Shown here in pieces: positions 1 to 9,711 of a stretch of DNA of 64,000 bases. Both the position numbers and the translations under genes were made by a program. The stretch is taken from the NCBI RefSeq assembly GCF_001461695.1, contig NZ_AUTC01000146.1, positions 124,001-188,000 on the forward strand, given 5' to 3'. The DNA comes from Sinorhizobium fredii USDA 205 (lineage in GTDB: Bacteria; Pseudomonadota; Alphaproteobacteria; Rhizobiales; Rhizobiaceae). The number at the start of each line of letters is the position of its first letter. Position 1 is the first letter of the stretch. The notes beneath the pieces are model-generated. The model saw nothing but the letters and a program-made list of their open reading frames with translations. It was not told the DNA's origin and searched no databases.

Positions 1-221
1 TGCCAGGCGCAGAGGACCCATGCCAGGGCGAGTATCGGGGGGACTGCGAGCCGGAGGCGGTCGACCCGTACGGCTGCCGGAACGAGCACGGCAAGCGCGA
101 CGGCGATGAGCACGATCTGAAGGGGCCAGAAGTCCTGGTTGTACCGTTCGATCAGCCGGAAATAGACGCGCGGTGAGAACAACAGCAGATCTTGAAGCGT
201 ATAGGTCGCCCAGTCGGACAT
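1..221 (-). CDS. DUF6064-like membrane protein, N-terminal part (cut by window edge)
   Basis: An open frame runs from an ATG at 221 off the left edge of the window, giving 73 residues. It begins MSDWATYTLQDLLLFSPRVY and then shows two hydrophobic stretches (about residues 33-52 and from about 58), so it is an inner-membrane protein. The opening, with an aromatic-rich soluble start followed by helices, resembles DUF6064 family membrane proteins of unknown function. That assignment is from memory of the family. It starts 31 bases after the stop of the aldo/keto reductase on the same strand, so the two may be co-transcribed. No function can be given. Confidence 0.55.
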   Translation of the reverse strand, partial: MSDWATYTLQDLLLFSPRVYFRLIERYNQDFWPLQIVLIAVALAVLVPAAVRVDRLRLAVPPILALAWVLCAW

Positions 222-252
222 CAGATGCAGTCCGCATCAGATTGAGGCGCAC

Positions 253-1170
253 TCACAGCGCTTCCACATAGTCGACCATGCGCCGACGTGTTGACTCGTC
301 GGGCATAACGCCCCTTGCCGCGCCGAGGTTCTCCCGGACATGCTCAACGCGGGTGGTGGCGGGGATCGCACAGGTCACTTCCGGATGCGAGATGATGAAT
401 TTCAGCAGGAACTGCGCCCAGTTGCTGGCGCCCGTCTCGGCAAGCCAGTCCGGCAACGGCGCATCCTCGAACTGTCGGATGAGGTCGCCCTGCCGGAACG
501 GGCGGTTGGCGATGACCGCGATGCCCTTCTCCCGCGCCAGCGGCAGGATGCGGTCCTCAGCCTCTCGATCGAGGATATTGTAGGTGAGCTGCACGAAATC
601 GATCGGTTGCTCCGCCATGACGCGCTCGATCTCGCGATGACGGCGCCCTTCGGAGGTGGTGATGCCGACATAGCGCAACTGTCCGGCCGCCTTCATGTCG
701 AGGAGAGCGGGCAAATGCTCCTCCCAGGAGACGAGATTGTGGACCTGCATGAGATCGAATTTACCGACGCCCCAATGGTCACGCGAGGCTTTGATCTGGG
801 CGGCTCCACTTGCGGGGTCAGAGATCCAGACTTTCTCCGCCGAAAACAGTCGTTCGGGATAGCCGAGCTTGCGAAGGCCGTAGCCGATCGTCGGCTGGGA
901 GGAGCCGTACATCGGCGAGGAGTCGATCATGCGGCCGCCGCCTTCGAAGAAGGTGGCGATCACGGCGGCGCATTCGTCCTTCAGGAGGGGATCGTCCCCG
1001 ACGTTGAAGGTGATCCAGGTGCCGAGGCCGATCGCAGGCAAGGGCTCTCCGGTTTTCGGAATGGTCTTGGTGATCATGTCGCCAGCCTGCCCCGCCGCCG
1101 GCCGCAGCATGAGCGGCAGCGATAGGCCAAGGCCAAGCGTCTGAACGACTGTGCGCCGCGTGATGGTCAT
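253..1170 (-). CDS. Tat-exported aldo/keto reductase
   Basis: A 305-residue aldo/keto reductase. The chosen ATG at 1170 has a GGGAG ribosome site about 8 bases upstream and opens directly on a twin-arginine signal (TRRTVVQTLGLGL, then a hydrophobic stretch to about residue 28). A longer frame to 1317 would bury the signal, so it was rejected. The AKR catalytic tetrad is visible: D83 and Y88 in MIDSSPMYGSS, K113 in AEKVW and H144 in LMQVHN. The enzyme should therefore be a periplasmic NAD(P)H-dependent carbonyl reductase, although cofactor supply in the periplasm is unclear, as for other Tat-signal AKRs. The substrate is unknown. Confidence 0.85.
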   Translation of the reverse strand: MTITRRTVVQTLGLGLSLPLMLRPAAGQAGDMITKTIPKTGEPLPAIGLGTWITFNVGDDPLLKDECAAVIATFFEGGGRMIDSSPMYGSSQPTIGYGLRKLGYPERLFSAEKVWISDPASGAAQIKASRDHWGVGKFDLMQVHNLVSWEEHLPALLDMKAAGQLRYVGITTSEGRRHREIERVMAEQPIDFVQLTYNILDREAEDRILPLAREKGIAVIANRPFRQGDLIRQFEDAPLPDWLAETGASNWAQFLLKFIISHPEVTCAIPATTRVEHVRENLGAARGVMPDESTRRRMVDYVEAL

Positions 1171-1279
1171 CGGTCGCTCCCTTCCGCTCGAAGCTTCCTT
1201 GTTTCCGGCAGCGACATAATACCCCCCGCGGGGCCGCTCTGCAGCCCCGAAGCGGTGAATGTGCGGGATCGAACCGCGG

Positions 1280-1762
1280 TCAGCCCGCACCGTCGAAGGC
1301 GCGTTCAAGCGTCGCAATGTCGAGCTTCACCATTTTGAGCATGGCTTCTGCTGCCCGCTTGGCCCGGTCGCGGTCGGGACTTGAGATCATCTCGCCCAGG
1401 ACGCGCGGCGCGATCTGCCACGAGAGACCCCAGCGGTCCTTCAACCAGCCGCATTGTTCCGCTTCGCCGCCATTGGCGAGGAACGCGTCCCATATGCGGT
1501 CGATCTCCTCCTGGCTGCCGCATTGCACCTGAATCGAGAAGGCGTGGTTGAAGGGATCAAGAGGCCCGGCCTCCAGCGCGATGAAATTCTGGTCGTCCAG
1601 AGTGAATTCGATGACCTTGACGCTGCCCGGCGGGCCGCTCGGTGTTTCCGCGGGCACGGTTGTCTCGCCGGCCACCGCCGAGTTCGGAATAACCGAGACG
1701 TAGAAGTCGACGGCTCGGCGCGCCTGCTCTGCGAACCAGAGATGAGAGACGATCTTGGGCAT
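1280..1762 (-). CDS. VOC-superfamily protein (PhnB / 3-dmu-9_3-mt type)
   Basis: A 160-residue protein with the vicinal-oxygen-chelate fold of the PhnB-like family: MPKIVSHLWFAEQARRAVDF at the start, a TLDDQNFIALEAGP strand and the C-terminal WGLSWQIAPRVLGEM segment that marks this group. The family is annotated as 3-demethylubiquinone methyltransferase-like from a Pfam name, but most members have no demonstrated enzymatic role and lack an SAM site. I therefore do not call it a methyltransferase. It lies 109 bases upstream of the aldo/keto reductase on the same strand, possibly in one transcript. Confidence 0.8.
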   Translation of the reverse strand: MPKIVSHLWFAEQARRAVDFYVSVIPNSAVAGETTVPAETPSGPPGSVKVIEFTLDDQNFIALEAGPLDPFNHAFSIQVQCGSQEEIDRIWDAFLANGGEAEQCGWLKDRWGLSWQIAPRVLGEMISSPDRDRAKRAAEAMLKMVKLDIATLERAFDGAG

Positions 1763-1909
1763 TGCACGAACTCCTCTGACATGTCCAATGTCATGAAGAC
1801 GTGCCGCACCGCTCCGATCCGACAGGTCGGCTCGAAAAAACCGCGCTTGGAGATGAAGTCGCTGCTCGCGAACTGCCGACCATGCACCGGGCTCTGGAGG
1901 ACGGTCCCG

Positions 1910-2320
1910 TCACCAGGGCCGCCAGCCGCTCGACCAGTAGCGTTCCTTCAATTCGCTCAAACGATCCTCGATGTCGGAGATGACATCCTCGGTGCGCGAA
2001 GAGCGCCGCGTGGACCAGTATGGACGGCTGGTGCTTGCCAGGATCAGGCCGACGAGACCGACCAGGGCGAGGGCCGTCCAGGCGGGATGTTCGCGCGCCA
2101 TTTCTCCGGCGCGGCGCCCGGTGTCCTTGACAGAAGAGACGACGGCCCTGCCCGAGGGAACGCCGAGGTCGGCGAGCGTGTCTTTCAGCGCATTGACCTG
2201 ATCACGAAGCCACCGGACTTCCTCCTCCATCGTCTTCTGGTTCGGAACGCCGACCGTGCCTGTCTTGGTGTCGACGACGCCGCGCGGGATAGCGGAACCG
2301 ATTGATTTTTCCTGTGCCAT
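1910..2320 (-). CDS. Small membrane-anchored protein, DUF883/ElaB-like layout
   Basis: A 136-residue protein preceded by a strong GGAGGAT ribosome site. It has a charged, probably helical segment (about residues 30-52, MEEEVRWLRDQVNALKDTL), a second polar helix, one transmembrane helix at about 80-96 (AWTALALVGLVGLILAS) and a basic/acidic C-terminal helix. This layout resembles small inner-membrane proteins of the ElaB/YqjD/DUF883 type, some of which bind ribosomes or respond to stress. I do not recognise a specific family. It stands alone, with 147 bases before the VOC gene and a promoter-sized gap upstream. Confidence 0.6.
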   Translation of the reverse strand: MAQEKSIGSAIPRGVVDTKTGTVGVPNQKTMEEEVRWLRDQVNALKDTLADLGVPSGRAVVSSVKDTGRRAGEMAREHPAWTALALVGLVGLILASTSRPYWSTRRSSRTEDVISDIEDRLSELKERYWSSGWRPW

Positions 2321-2587
2321 TGCTGATCCTCCATTTCTGAACCGGTGAGGTGGTCCCCGGGAGGAAAACGGCGGTGGGCCGTTGGAGTTCCTTCGTTTTG
2401 AGCAGGCGGCATGATGCCGGAGCTTGGTGGTGCCGACAGTTCAATGTTGATATCGCCGGTTGCGAAGTGATCTTTTGCCAGATAGTTCTCGCGTTAAGCA
2501 ATTTGCCTTGTGAAATGTGCCACCCGGTTTACGCTTGATCTATCGGAGGCGTGGATGCGGGATATTGGAGTGGATGGTGGATCGACC

Positions 2588-3094
2588 ATGAAAAACCGAC
2601 AGGCTGTGGAAGAGGCAGAAGCGCATCCGACCGGCTCCGCAAAAGGAACGCGGCAGCGCCGGCGCTCATTGGCCATGGGTTTGCTGCGCGCCCGCGAGGC
2701 GGTGATGAGCCATTTCCGGCCGATCCTCGCCGCTCACGACGTCACAGAGCAGCAATGGCGGGTCATCCGCGTTCTCGCCGAGGAGGGGATGCTCGACGCG
2801 ACCGAGGTGGCGGACAAGGCCTCCATCCTGGCCCCGAGCCTCACGCGCATGATCCGCTCGCTCGAGGAGCGCGGCTTCATCACCAAGCACAAGGACAAGG
2901 CGGATGGCCGGCGGGTGCTGCTGCAGGTGACGCCGGCGGGCCAGGCGGTGATCGAGGACGTCATGCCCGAGAGCCTCAGGGCCTATGGCGACATCGACGC
3001 CCGCTTCGGGGCGGAACGGGTCGAGCAACTCATCGACATGCTCGAGGAGCTGGCGAGCCTCAAACTCGAAGGCGGTTCAGGCGGCGAGGAGTAA
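2588..3094 (+). CDS. hpaR: MarR-family repressor of homoprotocatechuate degradation (HpaR)
   Basis: A 168-residue MarR-type winged-helix regulator. The core spans LRAREAVMSHFRPILAAHDV through the recognition helix (LAPSLTRMIRSLEERGFI) and the wing (HKDKADGRRVLLQVTP), a close fit to HpaR, which represses the hpa meta-cleavage genes until 4-hydroxyphenylacetate or homoprotocatechuate binds. The ATG at 2588 gives a normal length. Upstream ATGs at 2510 and 2552 remain possible because the ribosome site is weak. The gene is convergent with hpaI, with only 5 bases between stops, so its location at the end of the hpa cluster supports the assignment. Confidence 0.85.
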   Translation: MKNRQAVEEAEAHPTGSAKGTRQRRRSLAMGLLRAREAVMSHFRPILAAHDVTEQQWRVIRVLAEEGMLDATEVADKASILAPSLTRMIRSLEERGFITKHKDKADGRRVLLQVTPAGQAVIEDVMPESLRAYGDIDARFGAERVEQLIDMLEELASLKLEGGSGGEE

Positions 3095-3099
3095 GGCCC

Positions 3100-3906
3100 T
3101 CAATAGACCCTGCCACTCGCTGCGCCGCTGGCGGGGCCTGCCTTCTCGAAGTCACGGAGCAATTGGCTCGTCGCATTGGCGAGCAGGGTCACGTCGTTGC
3201 CGATCGCCACGAAGGTCGCGCCGAGTTCGAGATAGCGCTTGGCGAGCGCCAAGTCGCCGGTCAGGATGCCGGCCGCCTTGCCGTGGGATCGGATGCGGAG
3301 CAGCGCCGCCTCCACCGCCGCCTGCACCTCCGGCGCACCGGGCTTTCCGAGGAAACCCATGTCGGCGGCAAGATCGGCCGGGCCGATGAAGACGCCGTCG
3401 ACGCCTTCGGTGGAGGCGATAGCGTCGAGAGCGGCGAGCCCCGCCCGACTTTCGACCTGCAGCAACAGGCAGATCTCGTCATTGGCGGTCTGCAGATAGT
3501 CGGGAATGCGGTTGAACTTGGAGGCGCGGGCAAGTGCGGCGCCGACGCCGCGCACACCGTGCGGCGGATAGCGCACGGCTTTCACCATGGCTTCGGCCAG
3601 CTCTCGGCTGTCGACCATCGGTACCAGAAGCGTCTGGGCGCCGATATCGAGCAATTGCTTGACGATATAGGTTTCACCGATTGGCGGACGGATGACGGCA
3701 TGGCTCGCCGTGCCCTTCATCGCCTGCAGCTGCGCAACCAGGAGCGGGATGTCGTTCGGCGCGTGCTCGGCATCGATCAGCAGCCAGTCGTAGCCGGCTT
3801 CCGCGCAGATCTCGACCGTGTAGGGATTGGCGAGCGCCTGCCAAAGGCCGATCTGGGCGCGGCCATCCTTGAGGGCCTGTTTGAAGAGGTTTCTGGGAGC
3901 TGGCAT
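3100..3906 (-). CDS. hpaI: 4-hydroxy-2-oxoheptanedioate aldolase (HpaI/HpcH)
   Basis: A 268-residue class II pyruvate aldolase of the HpcH/HpaI family. It splits 4-hydroxy-2-oxoheptane-1,7-dioate into pyruvate and succinic semialdehyde, the last step of homoprotocatechuate meta-cleavage. Visible motifs are the catalytic His in LLIDAEHAPND (H48), the metal ligand Glu in LLLQVESRAGL, the metal Asp in VFIGPADLAADMG, and the R-containing MPYPPHGVRG-type loop (here RYPPHGVRGVG). The start at 3906 (MPAPRNLFKQ) sits 10 bases after the hpaH stop. An upstream extension to 4056 overlaps hpaH and has no family similarity. It is the last gene of the minus-strand operon. Confidence 0.93.
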   Translation of the reverse strand: MPAPRNLFKQALKDGRAQIGLWQALANPYTVEICAEAGYDWLLIDAEHAPNDIPLLVAQLQAMKGTASHAVIRPPIGETYIVKQLLDIGAQTLLVPMVDSRELAEAMVKAVRYPPHGVRGVGAALARASKFNRIPDYLQTANDEICLLLQVESRAGLAALDAIASTEGVDGVFIGPADLAADMGFLGKPGAPEVQAAVEAALLRIRSHGKAAGILTGDLALAKRYLELGATFVAIGNDVTLLANATSQLLRDFEKAGPASGAASGRVY

Positions 3907-3916
3907 GAGAACGTCC

Positions 3917-4720
3917 TCAGGCAAAATAGAGGCTGACCGAACCGTAGGGTCCGAAGTCGGCGACGATCGTGTCGCCATGCCGCGCCTCGATCGGCCGGAT
4001 GAAGGAACCGGCAAGCACGATCTGGCCGGCCTCGATGCCGTCGCCATACTGCGCAAGCCGATTGGCGAGCCAGGCGACGCCGCGCGCCGGCTGGTTCAAT
4101 ACGCCGGCGCCAAGACCGGTTTCCTCGACCTCGGCATTGCGGCTGACGATCGCGCCCATCCAGCGCATGTCGATCTGATCGGGCCGAACGGCACGACCAC
4201 CGGTGACAAGGCCGGCATTGGCGGCATTGTCGGAAATCGTGTCGAAGACGTTGCGCGCCTTCTTCGTCTCGGGATCGACGCGAAGGATGCGCGTGTCGAC
4301 GATTTCCAGCGCCGGGGTGACGTAGTCGGTGGCGTTCAGCACGTCGAAGACGGTGGCGCCCGGTCCTTTCAACGGCGCCTTCATCACGAAGGCGATCTCC
4401 GCCTCGATGCGCGGCTGAATGAATCGGTCGGCCGGGACCGTCGCGCCGTCCTCGAAGACCATGTCGTCGAACAGCACCCCGGAATCGGGAATGTCGATGT
4501 TCAATGCATATTGCATCGCCTTGGAGGTGAGGCCGATCTTCCAGCCGATCACCTTGCGGCCGGAAGCGATCTTCTTCTTCACCCAGGCGCCCTGGATCGC
4601 ATAGGCGTCGTCCATGTCGATCTCGGGGTACGTCAGCGACAGGAGCCCGGTCTGGATACGGGTGCGCTCGGCCTCGTCGAGGCTTTCGGCCGCCGTTTCG
4701 ATCTGGTCTCTGGTCAGCAT
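3917..4720 (-). CDS. hpaH: 2-oxo-hept-4-ene-1,7-dioate hydratase (HpaH/HpcG)
   Basis: A 267-residue member of the hydratase/decarboxylase branch of the FAH superfamily. It adds water to 2-oxohept-4-ene-1,7-dioate to give the substrate of the HpaI aldolase. Typical features are VIGWKIGLTSKAMQ near residue 60, the metal-ligand region RIEAEIAFVMK, and the PALEIVDTRI and LAGSFIRPIEARHGDTI segments. The ATG at 4720 has GAGG seven bases upstream. A GTG at 4726 would overlap the preceding stop and is less favoured. It lies between the FAH-family gene and hpaI with spacings of a few bases, so translational coupling is likely. Confidence 0.92.
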   Translation of the reverse strand: MLTRDQIETAAESLDEAERTRIQTGLLSLTYPEIDMDDAYAIQGAWVKKKIASGRKVIGWKIGLTSKAMQYALNIDIPDSGVLFDDMVFEDGATVPADRFIQPRIEAEIAFVMKAPLKGPGATVFDVLNATDYVTPALEIVDTRILRVDPETKKARNVFDTISDNAANAGLVTGGRAVRPDQIDMRWMGAIVSRNAEVEETGLGAGVLNQPARGVAWLANRLAQYGDGIEAGQIVLAGSFIRPIEARHGDTIVADFGPYGSVSLYFA

Positions 4721-4722
4721 AT

Positions 4723-5592
4723 TCACGCCTCGTCCGCGATGGTGTTTCTCAAAGTGCCGATGCCGTCCGCCTCGACCTCGACGACGTCGCCGGGTTTGAG
4801 CCAGATAGGCGGGTCGAACCGGGCGCCGGCGCCGGTCGGCGTGCCGGTGACGATGACATCGCCCGGAACCAGCGTGGTGAAGGTGGAGATGTAGTTGATG
4901 ATCTTGCGAAGCGGGAAGATCATCCGGCTGGTTCGGTCGCTCTGGCGCACTTCGCCGTTGACCCGGGTTTCGAGCCTGATGTCGGCGAGTTGGGCCTCAT
5001 CCGTGTAGGGAACAAGCCATGGGCCGATCGAGCCGGTCCGGTCGAAGTTCTTGCCCTGGGTGACGTTGAACTTGGCGTGGCGCACCCAGTCGCGGATCGT
5101 CCCCTCGTTCGAGAGCGACAGCGCCGCGATATGGTTCAGCGCCTGCGCCTCCGGAATGCGGCGGCCACCCTTGCCGATGACGATGACGATCTCGCCCTCG
5201 TAGTCGAGCTGCGGGCTCTCCGGCGGACGAATGAGCGGCTCATTGTGGCCGGTGAAGGAACGCGGGAAGCGGATGAACAGCGAGGGGTTGGACGGCGCGG
5301 CCTGTCCGTCCTTGTACTCCTCGTTGCGGTCGGGGAAGTTGACGCCGACGCAGATGATCTTTTCCGGCGTCGGGATCGGAATTTCGAAGCGGATCTCTTC
5401 GACCGGGAAGTCCGGTGACAACGACCCCCTCTCCGCTGCGAGCGCGGAAAGCGCGCCGGCTTCTATGACTTCTCTGAGCGACGGCCAGCGCGCACCGTGG
5501 CGGGCCGAAAGGTCGACCACGCCTTCTACCGTCAGAAGGCCGTAGCCTTGACGGTTCTTGTGGGAAAAGCTGACAAATTGCGGACGGGACAT
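4723..5592 (-). CDS. Fumarylacetoacetate-hydrolase-family decarboxylase/isomerase (HpaG/HpcE type, single domain)
   Basis: A 289-residue FAH-superfamily enzyme. The metal-binding signature is present (LDYEGEIVIVIGKGG, then NVTQGKNFDRTGSIGPWLV and VIVTGTPTGAGARFDPPIWL). In this operon it should act on 5-oxopent-3-ene-1,2,5-tricarboxylate (decarboxylation) and/or 2-hydroxyhepta-2,4-dienedioate (isomerisation), the HpaG steps. E. coli HpaG is a fusion of two FAH domains, but here there is one domain and no second copy in the cluster. The start MSRPQFVSFSH at 5592 lies 5 bases after the decarboxylase stop. A very long upstream frame to 6132 is only read-through into the antisense-rich neighbour. 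Confidence 0.82.
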   Translation of the reverse strand: MSRPQFVSFSHKNRQGYGLLTVEGVVDLSARHGARWPSLREVIEAGALSALAAERGSLSPDFPVEEIRFEIPIPTPEKIICVGVNFPDRNEEYKDGQAAPSNPSLFIRFPRSFTGHNEPLIRPPESPQLDYEGEIVIVIGKGGRRIPEAQALNHIAALSLSNEGTIRDWVRHAKFNVTQGKNFDRTGSIGPWLVPYTDEAQLADIRLETRVNGEVRQSDRTSRMIFPLRKIINYISTFTTLVPGDVIVTGTPTGAGARFDPPIWLKPGDVVEVEADGIGTLRNTIADEA

Positions 5593-5597
5593 GGGGT

Positions 5598-7016
5598 CTA
5601 CCTTCGGGCGGCGCCAAGGCTCTTGGCGATTTCGGTGATGACCTCGAAGGCCGTGTCGGCGTCCGGCTTGGTCATATCGAACTGCCCGGCCTGGAAACGG
5701 ATCGCCACCCGCCCGTCGACACGGGTCTGGGTCAGGTAGATCCGTCCGTCGTCGTTGATGGCGTTGACGAGGGCGAGATTGTGGTCGTCGAGGTCGCCGC
5801 TGCCCATGTGACGGAATGAGAACAGCGAGAAGATCGGCTGTGTGACGATCTCGAACCCGTCCGCCTGGCCGAGCCGCTCGGCAAGCGTCTCCGCCCAGGC
5901 GACGTGGTTGCGGATCATGCCCTGCAGCCCTTCCAGTCCATGAAAGCGCAAAAGGAACCAAAGTTTCAGGGCGCGGAAACGTCGGCCAAGCGGCACCGTC
6001 CATTCGGAATAGTTGATGATGCCGTCCTTGCCGTGCGTCTTCAAGTATTCTGGCTTGATTGCCAGCGTGCGGACCAGATCGTCGGGACTCCGGATGAAAT
6101 GCGCCGAGCAGTCGAACTGGGCGCCGAGCCACTTGTGCGGGTTAAAGACGACGGAATCGGCCTTCTCGACGCCGGCCCAGAGAGGACGGAACTCCTCGCA
6201 GATCATCGCCGAGCCGGCCCAGGCCGCATCCACATGCACGTAAAGACCATGGGCGTGGGCGACCCGCACGACGTCGGCGATATTGTCGCAGGCGCCGGTG
6301 CTCGTGCCGCCTGTGCAGGCGATGACGCCGGCCGGCACATAGCCGGCCGCCTTGTCGCGGAGGATTGCCGCTTCCAGCGCCGCACAGTCCATCGAACGGT
6401 ATTCACCCTGGACCGGAATGCGCACCAGATTGTCTTCGCCGATGCCGGAGACCCAGATGGCGCGATCGATCGACGTGTGAACCTGGTCCGAGGAATAGAC
6501 GCGCAGTCTCGGATTGGCGCTGAGCCCCGCCTTGTTGCCGTTCCAGGCGAGCGCGCGCTCGCGCATGACGAGGACCGCGGAAAGCGTCGCCGAGGAGGCC
6601 GAATCCTGAATGACACCCGCAAAGCCCTGCGGCAGGCCGATCGCCTGGCGCAGCCAGTCGAGGACTTTGGTTTCAAGCTCGGTTGCGGCAGGCGATGTCT
6701 GCCAGAGCATGCATTGAGCGGCGATCGCCGTCACCAGATATTCCGCGACGACGGAAACCGGCGCGGCATTCGCCGGAAAATAGGCGAAGAAACGCGGATG
6801 CTGCCAGTGCGTCATCCCTGGCACGATGATCCTCTCGAAATCGGCAAAGATCGCTTCAATGCTCTCGCCGGTCTGCGGCGGGCTGGCTGGTATCTCAGCG
6901 GCGATGTCGCCAGCCGCCGATTGCGCGCGCACGGGCCGGTCGCGCAGCGAAGCGCGGTATGCGGCGCCCCATTCTGCGGCCTTTCTCGACCATTCGGCGA
7001 ACGTGGCTTCATCCAT
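5598..7016 (-). CDS. PLP-dependent aromatic-L-amino-acid (tyrosine/DOPA) decarboxylase
   Basis: A 472-residue group II PLP decarboxylase. It shows the substrate loop THWQHPRFFAYFPAN, H180 in DQVHTSIDRA that stacks on PLP, D263 in HVDAAWAGSA and the Schiff-base K295 in FNPHKWLGAQ. Length and motifs match aromatic-L-amino-acid or tyrosine decarboxylases, which make tyramine, dopamine or phenylethylamine. It sits inside the hpa operon, 5 bases before the FAH gene and 92 bases after hpaD. It may therefore help route aromatic amino acids or their hydroxy derivatives into 4-hydroxyphenylacetate, but no amine oxidase is adjacent. Substrate preference cannot be read from sequence alone. Confidence 0.88.
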   Translation of the reverse strand: MDEATFAEWSRKAAEWGAAYRASLRDRPVRAQSAAGDIAAEIPASPPQTGESIEAIFADFERIIVPGMTHWQHPRFFAYFPANAAPVSVVAEYLVTAIAAQCMLWQTSPAATELETKVLDWLRQAIGLPQGFAGVIQDSASSATLSAVLVMRERALAWNGNKAGLSANPRLRVYSSDQVHTSIDRAIWVSGIGEDNLVRIPVQGEYRSMDCAALEAAILRDKAAGYVPAGVIACTGGTSTGACDNIADVVRVAHAHGLYVHVDAAWAGSAMICEEFRPLWAGVEKADSVVFNPHKWLGAQFDCSAHFIRSPDDLVRTLAIKPEYLKTHGKDGIINYSEWTVPLGRRFRALKLWFLLRFHGLEGLQGMIRNHVAWAETLAERLGQADGFEIVTQPIFSLFSFRHMGSGDLDDHNLALVNAINDDGRIYLTQTRVDGRVAIRFQAGQFDMTKPDADTAFEVITEIAKSLGAARR

Positions 7017-7108
7017 CTCTCGGTCTCCCTGAGGGTTTCGTGGTTGTTTAGGTGTCGATGCGCCGGGCGTGAATCATCCGCCCGGCGTCTGTCGTCAGCG
7101 TCCGATCG

Positions 7109-8089
7109 TCAGGGCGCGATGATCGGCTGCGCCTTCAGCACGGAATCCGTTACGGGCGTTTCGGCGAAGAGACTACCATGCTCGAACCAGGATTTCGGCG
7201 CCGGCGCCCCCCAGAGCGTCTGGCGCTGCGGGTCCTTGAGATCCCACTTGATCGGCTCGAGGTCCGGGTCGACTGTCTGGTAATCCGAGCAGTAGATCTC
7301 GATGCGATGGCCGTCCGGGTCGAGGATGTAGAGGAAGAAGGCGTTGGAGATGCCGTGGCGGCCAGGGCCGCGCTCGATATTCGACACCCATCCGGTGGTC
7401 GACATCAGGTCCAGGAGGTCGATGATGTTGAGCGGCGTCGGCACCCAGAAGGCGGTATGGTGCAGGCGCGGGCCGCGGCCGTTGGTGAAGGCGATGTCGT
7501 GGACACCGCCCTTGCGGTGCGTCCAGGCGGCCCAAAGACGGCCGGTTTCCTCGTCCTCGGTATATTCCGTCACCCGGAAACCGAGCTCGTTGTAGAACGC
7601 AACGCTCTCGTCGACATTCGGCGAGAAGCAGTTGAAGTGGTCGATGCGGAGCGGCTTCACGCCTCTGTAGAGCGCGTATTGCTGGTGGATCGGCGGCAGG
7701 CGGTCCATCTTCGAATAGAACTCGAGCGGGATGCCGTGCGGATCGCGGGTGCGGAAAGTGCGCGCCTGATAGGGACGCTCGACCCACTCGACAGGCAGGT
7801 CCCTGCCTTTGAAGAAATGCGCCGCCTTGTCGAGGTCCTCGTCGCCGAAAACCTTGAAGCCGAGGTTGCGAGCTTCCGCCTTTTCCGACTTCCTCAGCAC
7901 GATGCAATGATGGCCGCGTTCCTCCATGGCGCGCAGGTAGATCGTGTCGGCGGTCTCGTCGGTGACCTGCAGTCCCAGCGTGTCGACATAGAAGGCGCGC
8001 GACTTGGCAAGGTCGGTGACACCCAGCTCGACATGGGAAAGCCGGACGATGTTGAAGGGCGGGTAGAGATTGGGATTGGGTATCGGCAT
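7109..8089 (-). CDS. hpaD: 3,4-dihydroxyphenylacetate 2,3-dioxygenase, VOC type
   Basis: A 326-residue type I extradiol dioxygenase with two VOC modules. It is closer in layout to the Brevibacterium/Arthrobacter homoprotocatechuate dioxygenases than to the LigB-type E. coli HpaD. The metal triad is visible in the C-terminal module: H151 (RIDHFN), H211 (RLHHTAF) and E264 (HRIEIYC). The second-sphere residues H197 (GVHDIA), H245 (GRHGIS) and Y254 are also in place. It should open the homoprotocatechuate ring to 5-carboxymethyl-2-hydroxymuconate semialdehyde, the substrate of the upstream hpaE product. The symbol hpaD is used for the role. hpcB is an equivalent name. Confidence 0.93.
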   Translation of the reverse strand: MPIPNPNLYPPFNIVRLSHVELGVTDLAKSRAFYVDTLGLQVTDETADTIYLRAMEERGHHCIVLRKSEKAEARNLGFKVFGDEDLDKAAHFFKGRDLPVEWVERPYQARTFRTRDPHGIPLEFYSKMDRLPPIHQQYALYRGVKPLRIDHFNCFSPNVDESVAFYNELGFRVTEYTEDEETGRLWAAWTHRKGGVHDIAFTNGRGPRLHHTAFWVPTPLNIIDLLDLMSTTGWVSNIERGPGRHGISNAFFLYILDPDGHRIEIYCSDYQTVDPDLEPIKWDLKDPQRQTLWGAPAPKSWFEHGSLFAETPVTDSVLKAQPIIAP

Positions 8090-8150
8090 CGGTCCTCCTC
8101 CGGCCCGCTCGCCAGTGGCCTGCGGGCATGCCTGTCATGGATGTTGTTCG

Positions 8151-9668
<1,518 letters not shown>

Positions 9669-9711
9669 GGTCTGATCCCTGGTGTTTCTTTTGGCCCTGC
9701 TGCCGGAGTTG

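Noticed and set aside
2551..3936. 461-codon plus-strand frame spanning hpaR and opposite hpaI
   Set aside because: It is out of frame with hpaR and antisense to hpaI. It has no recognisable domain.
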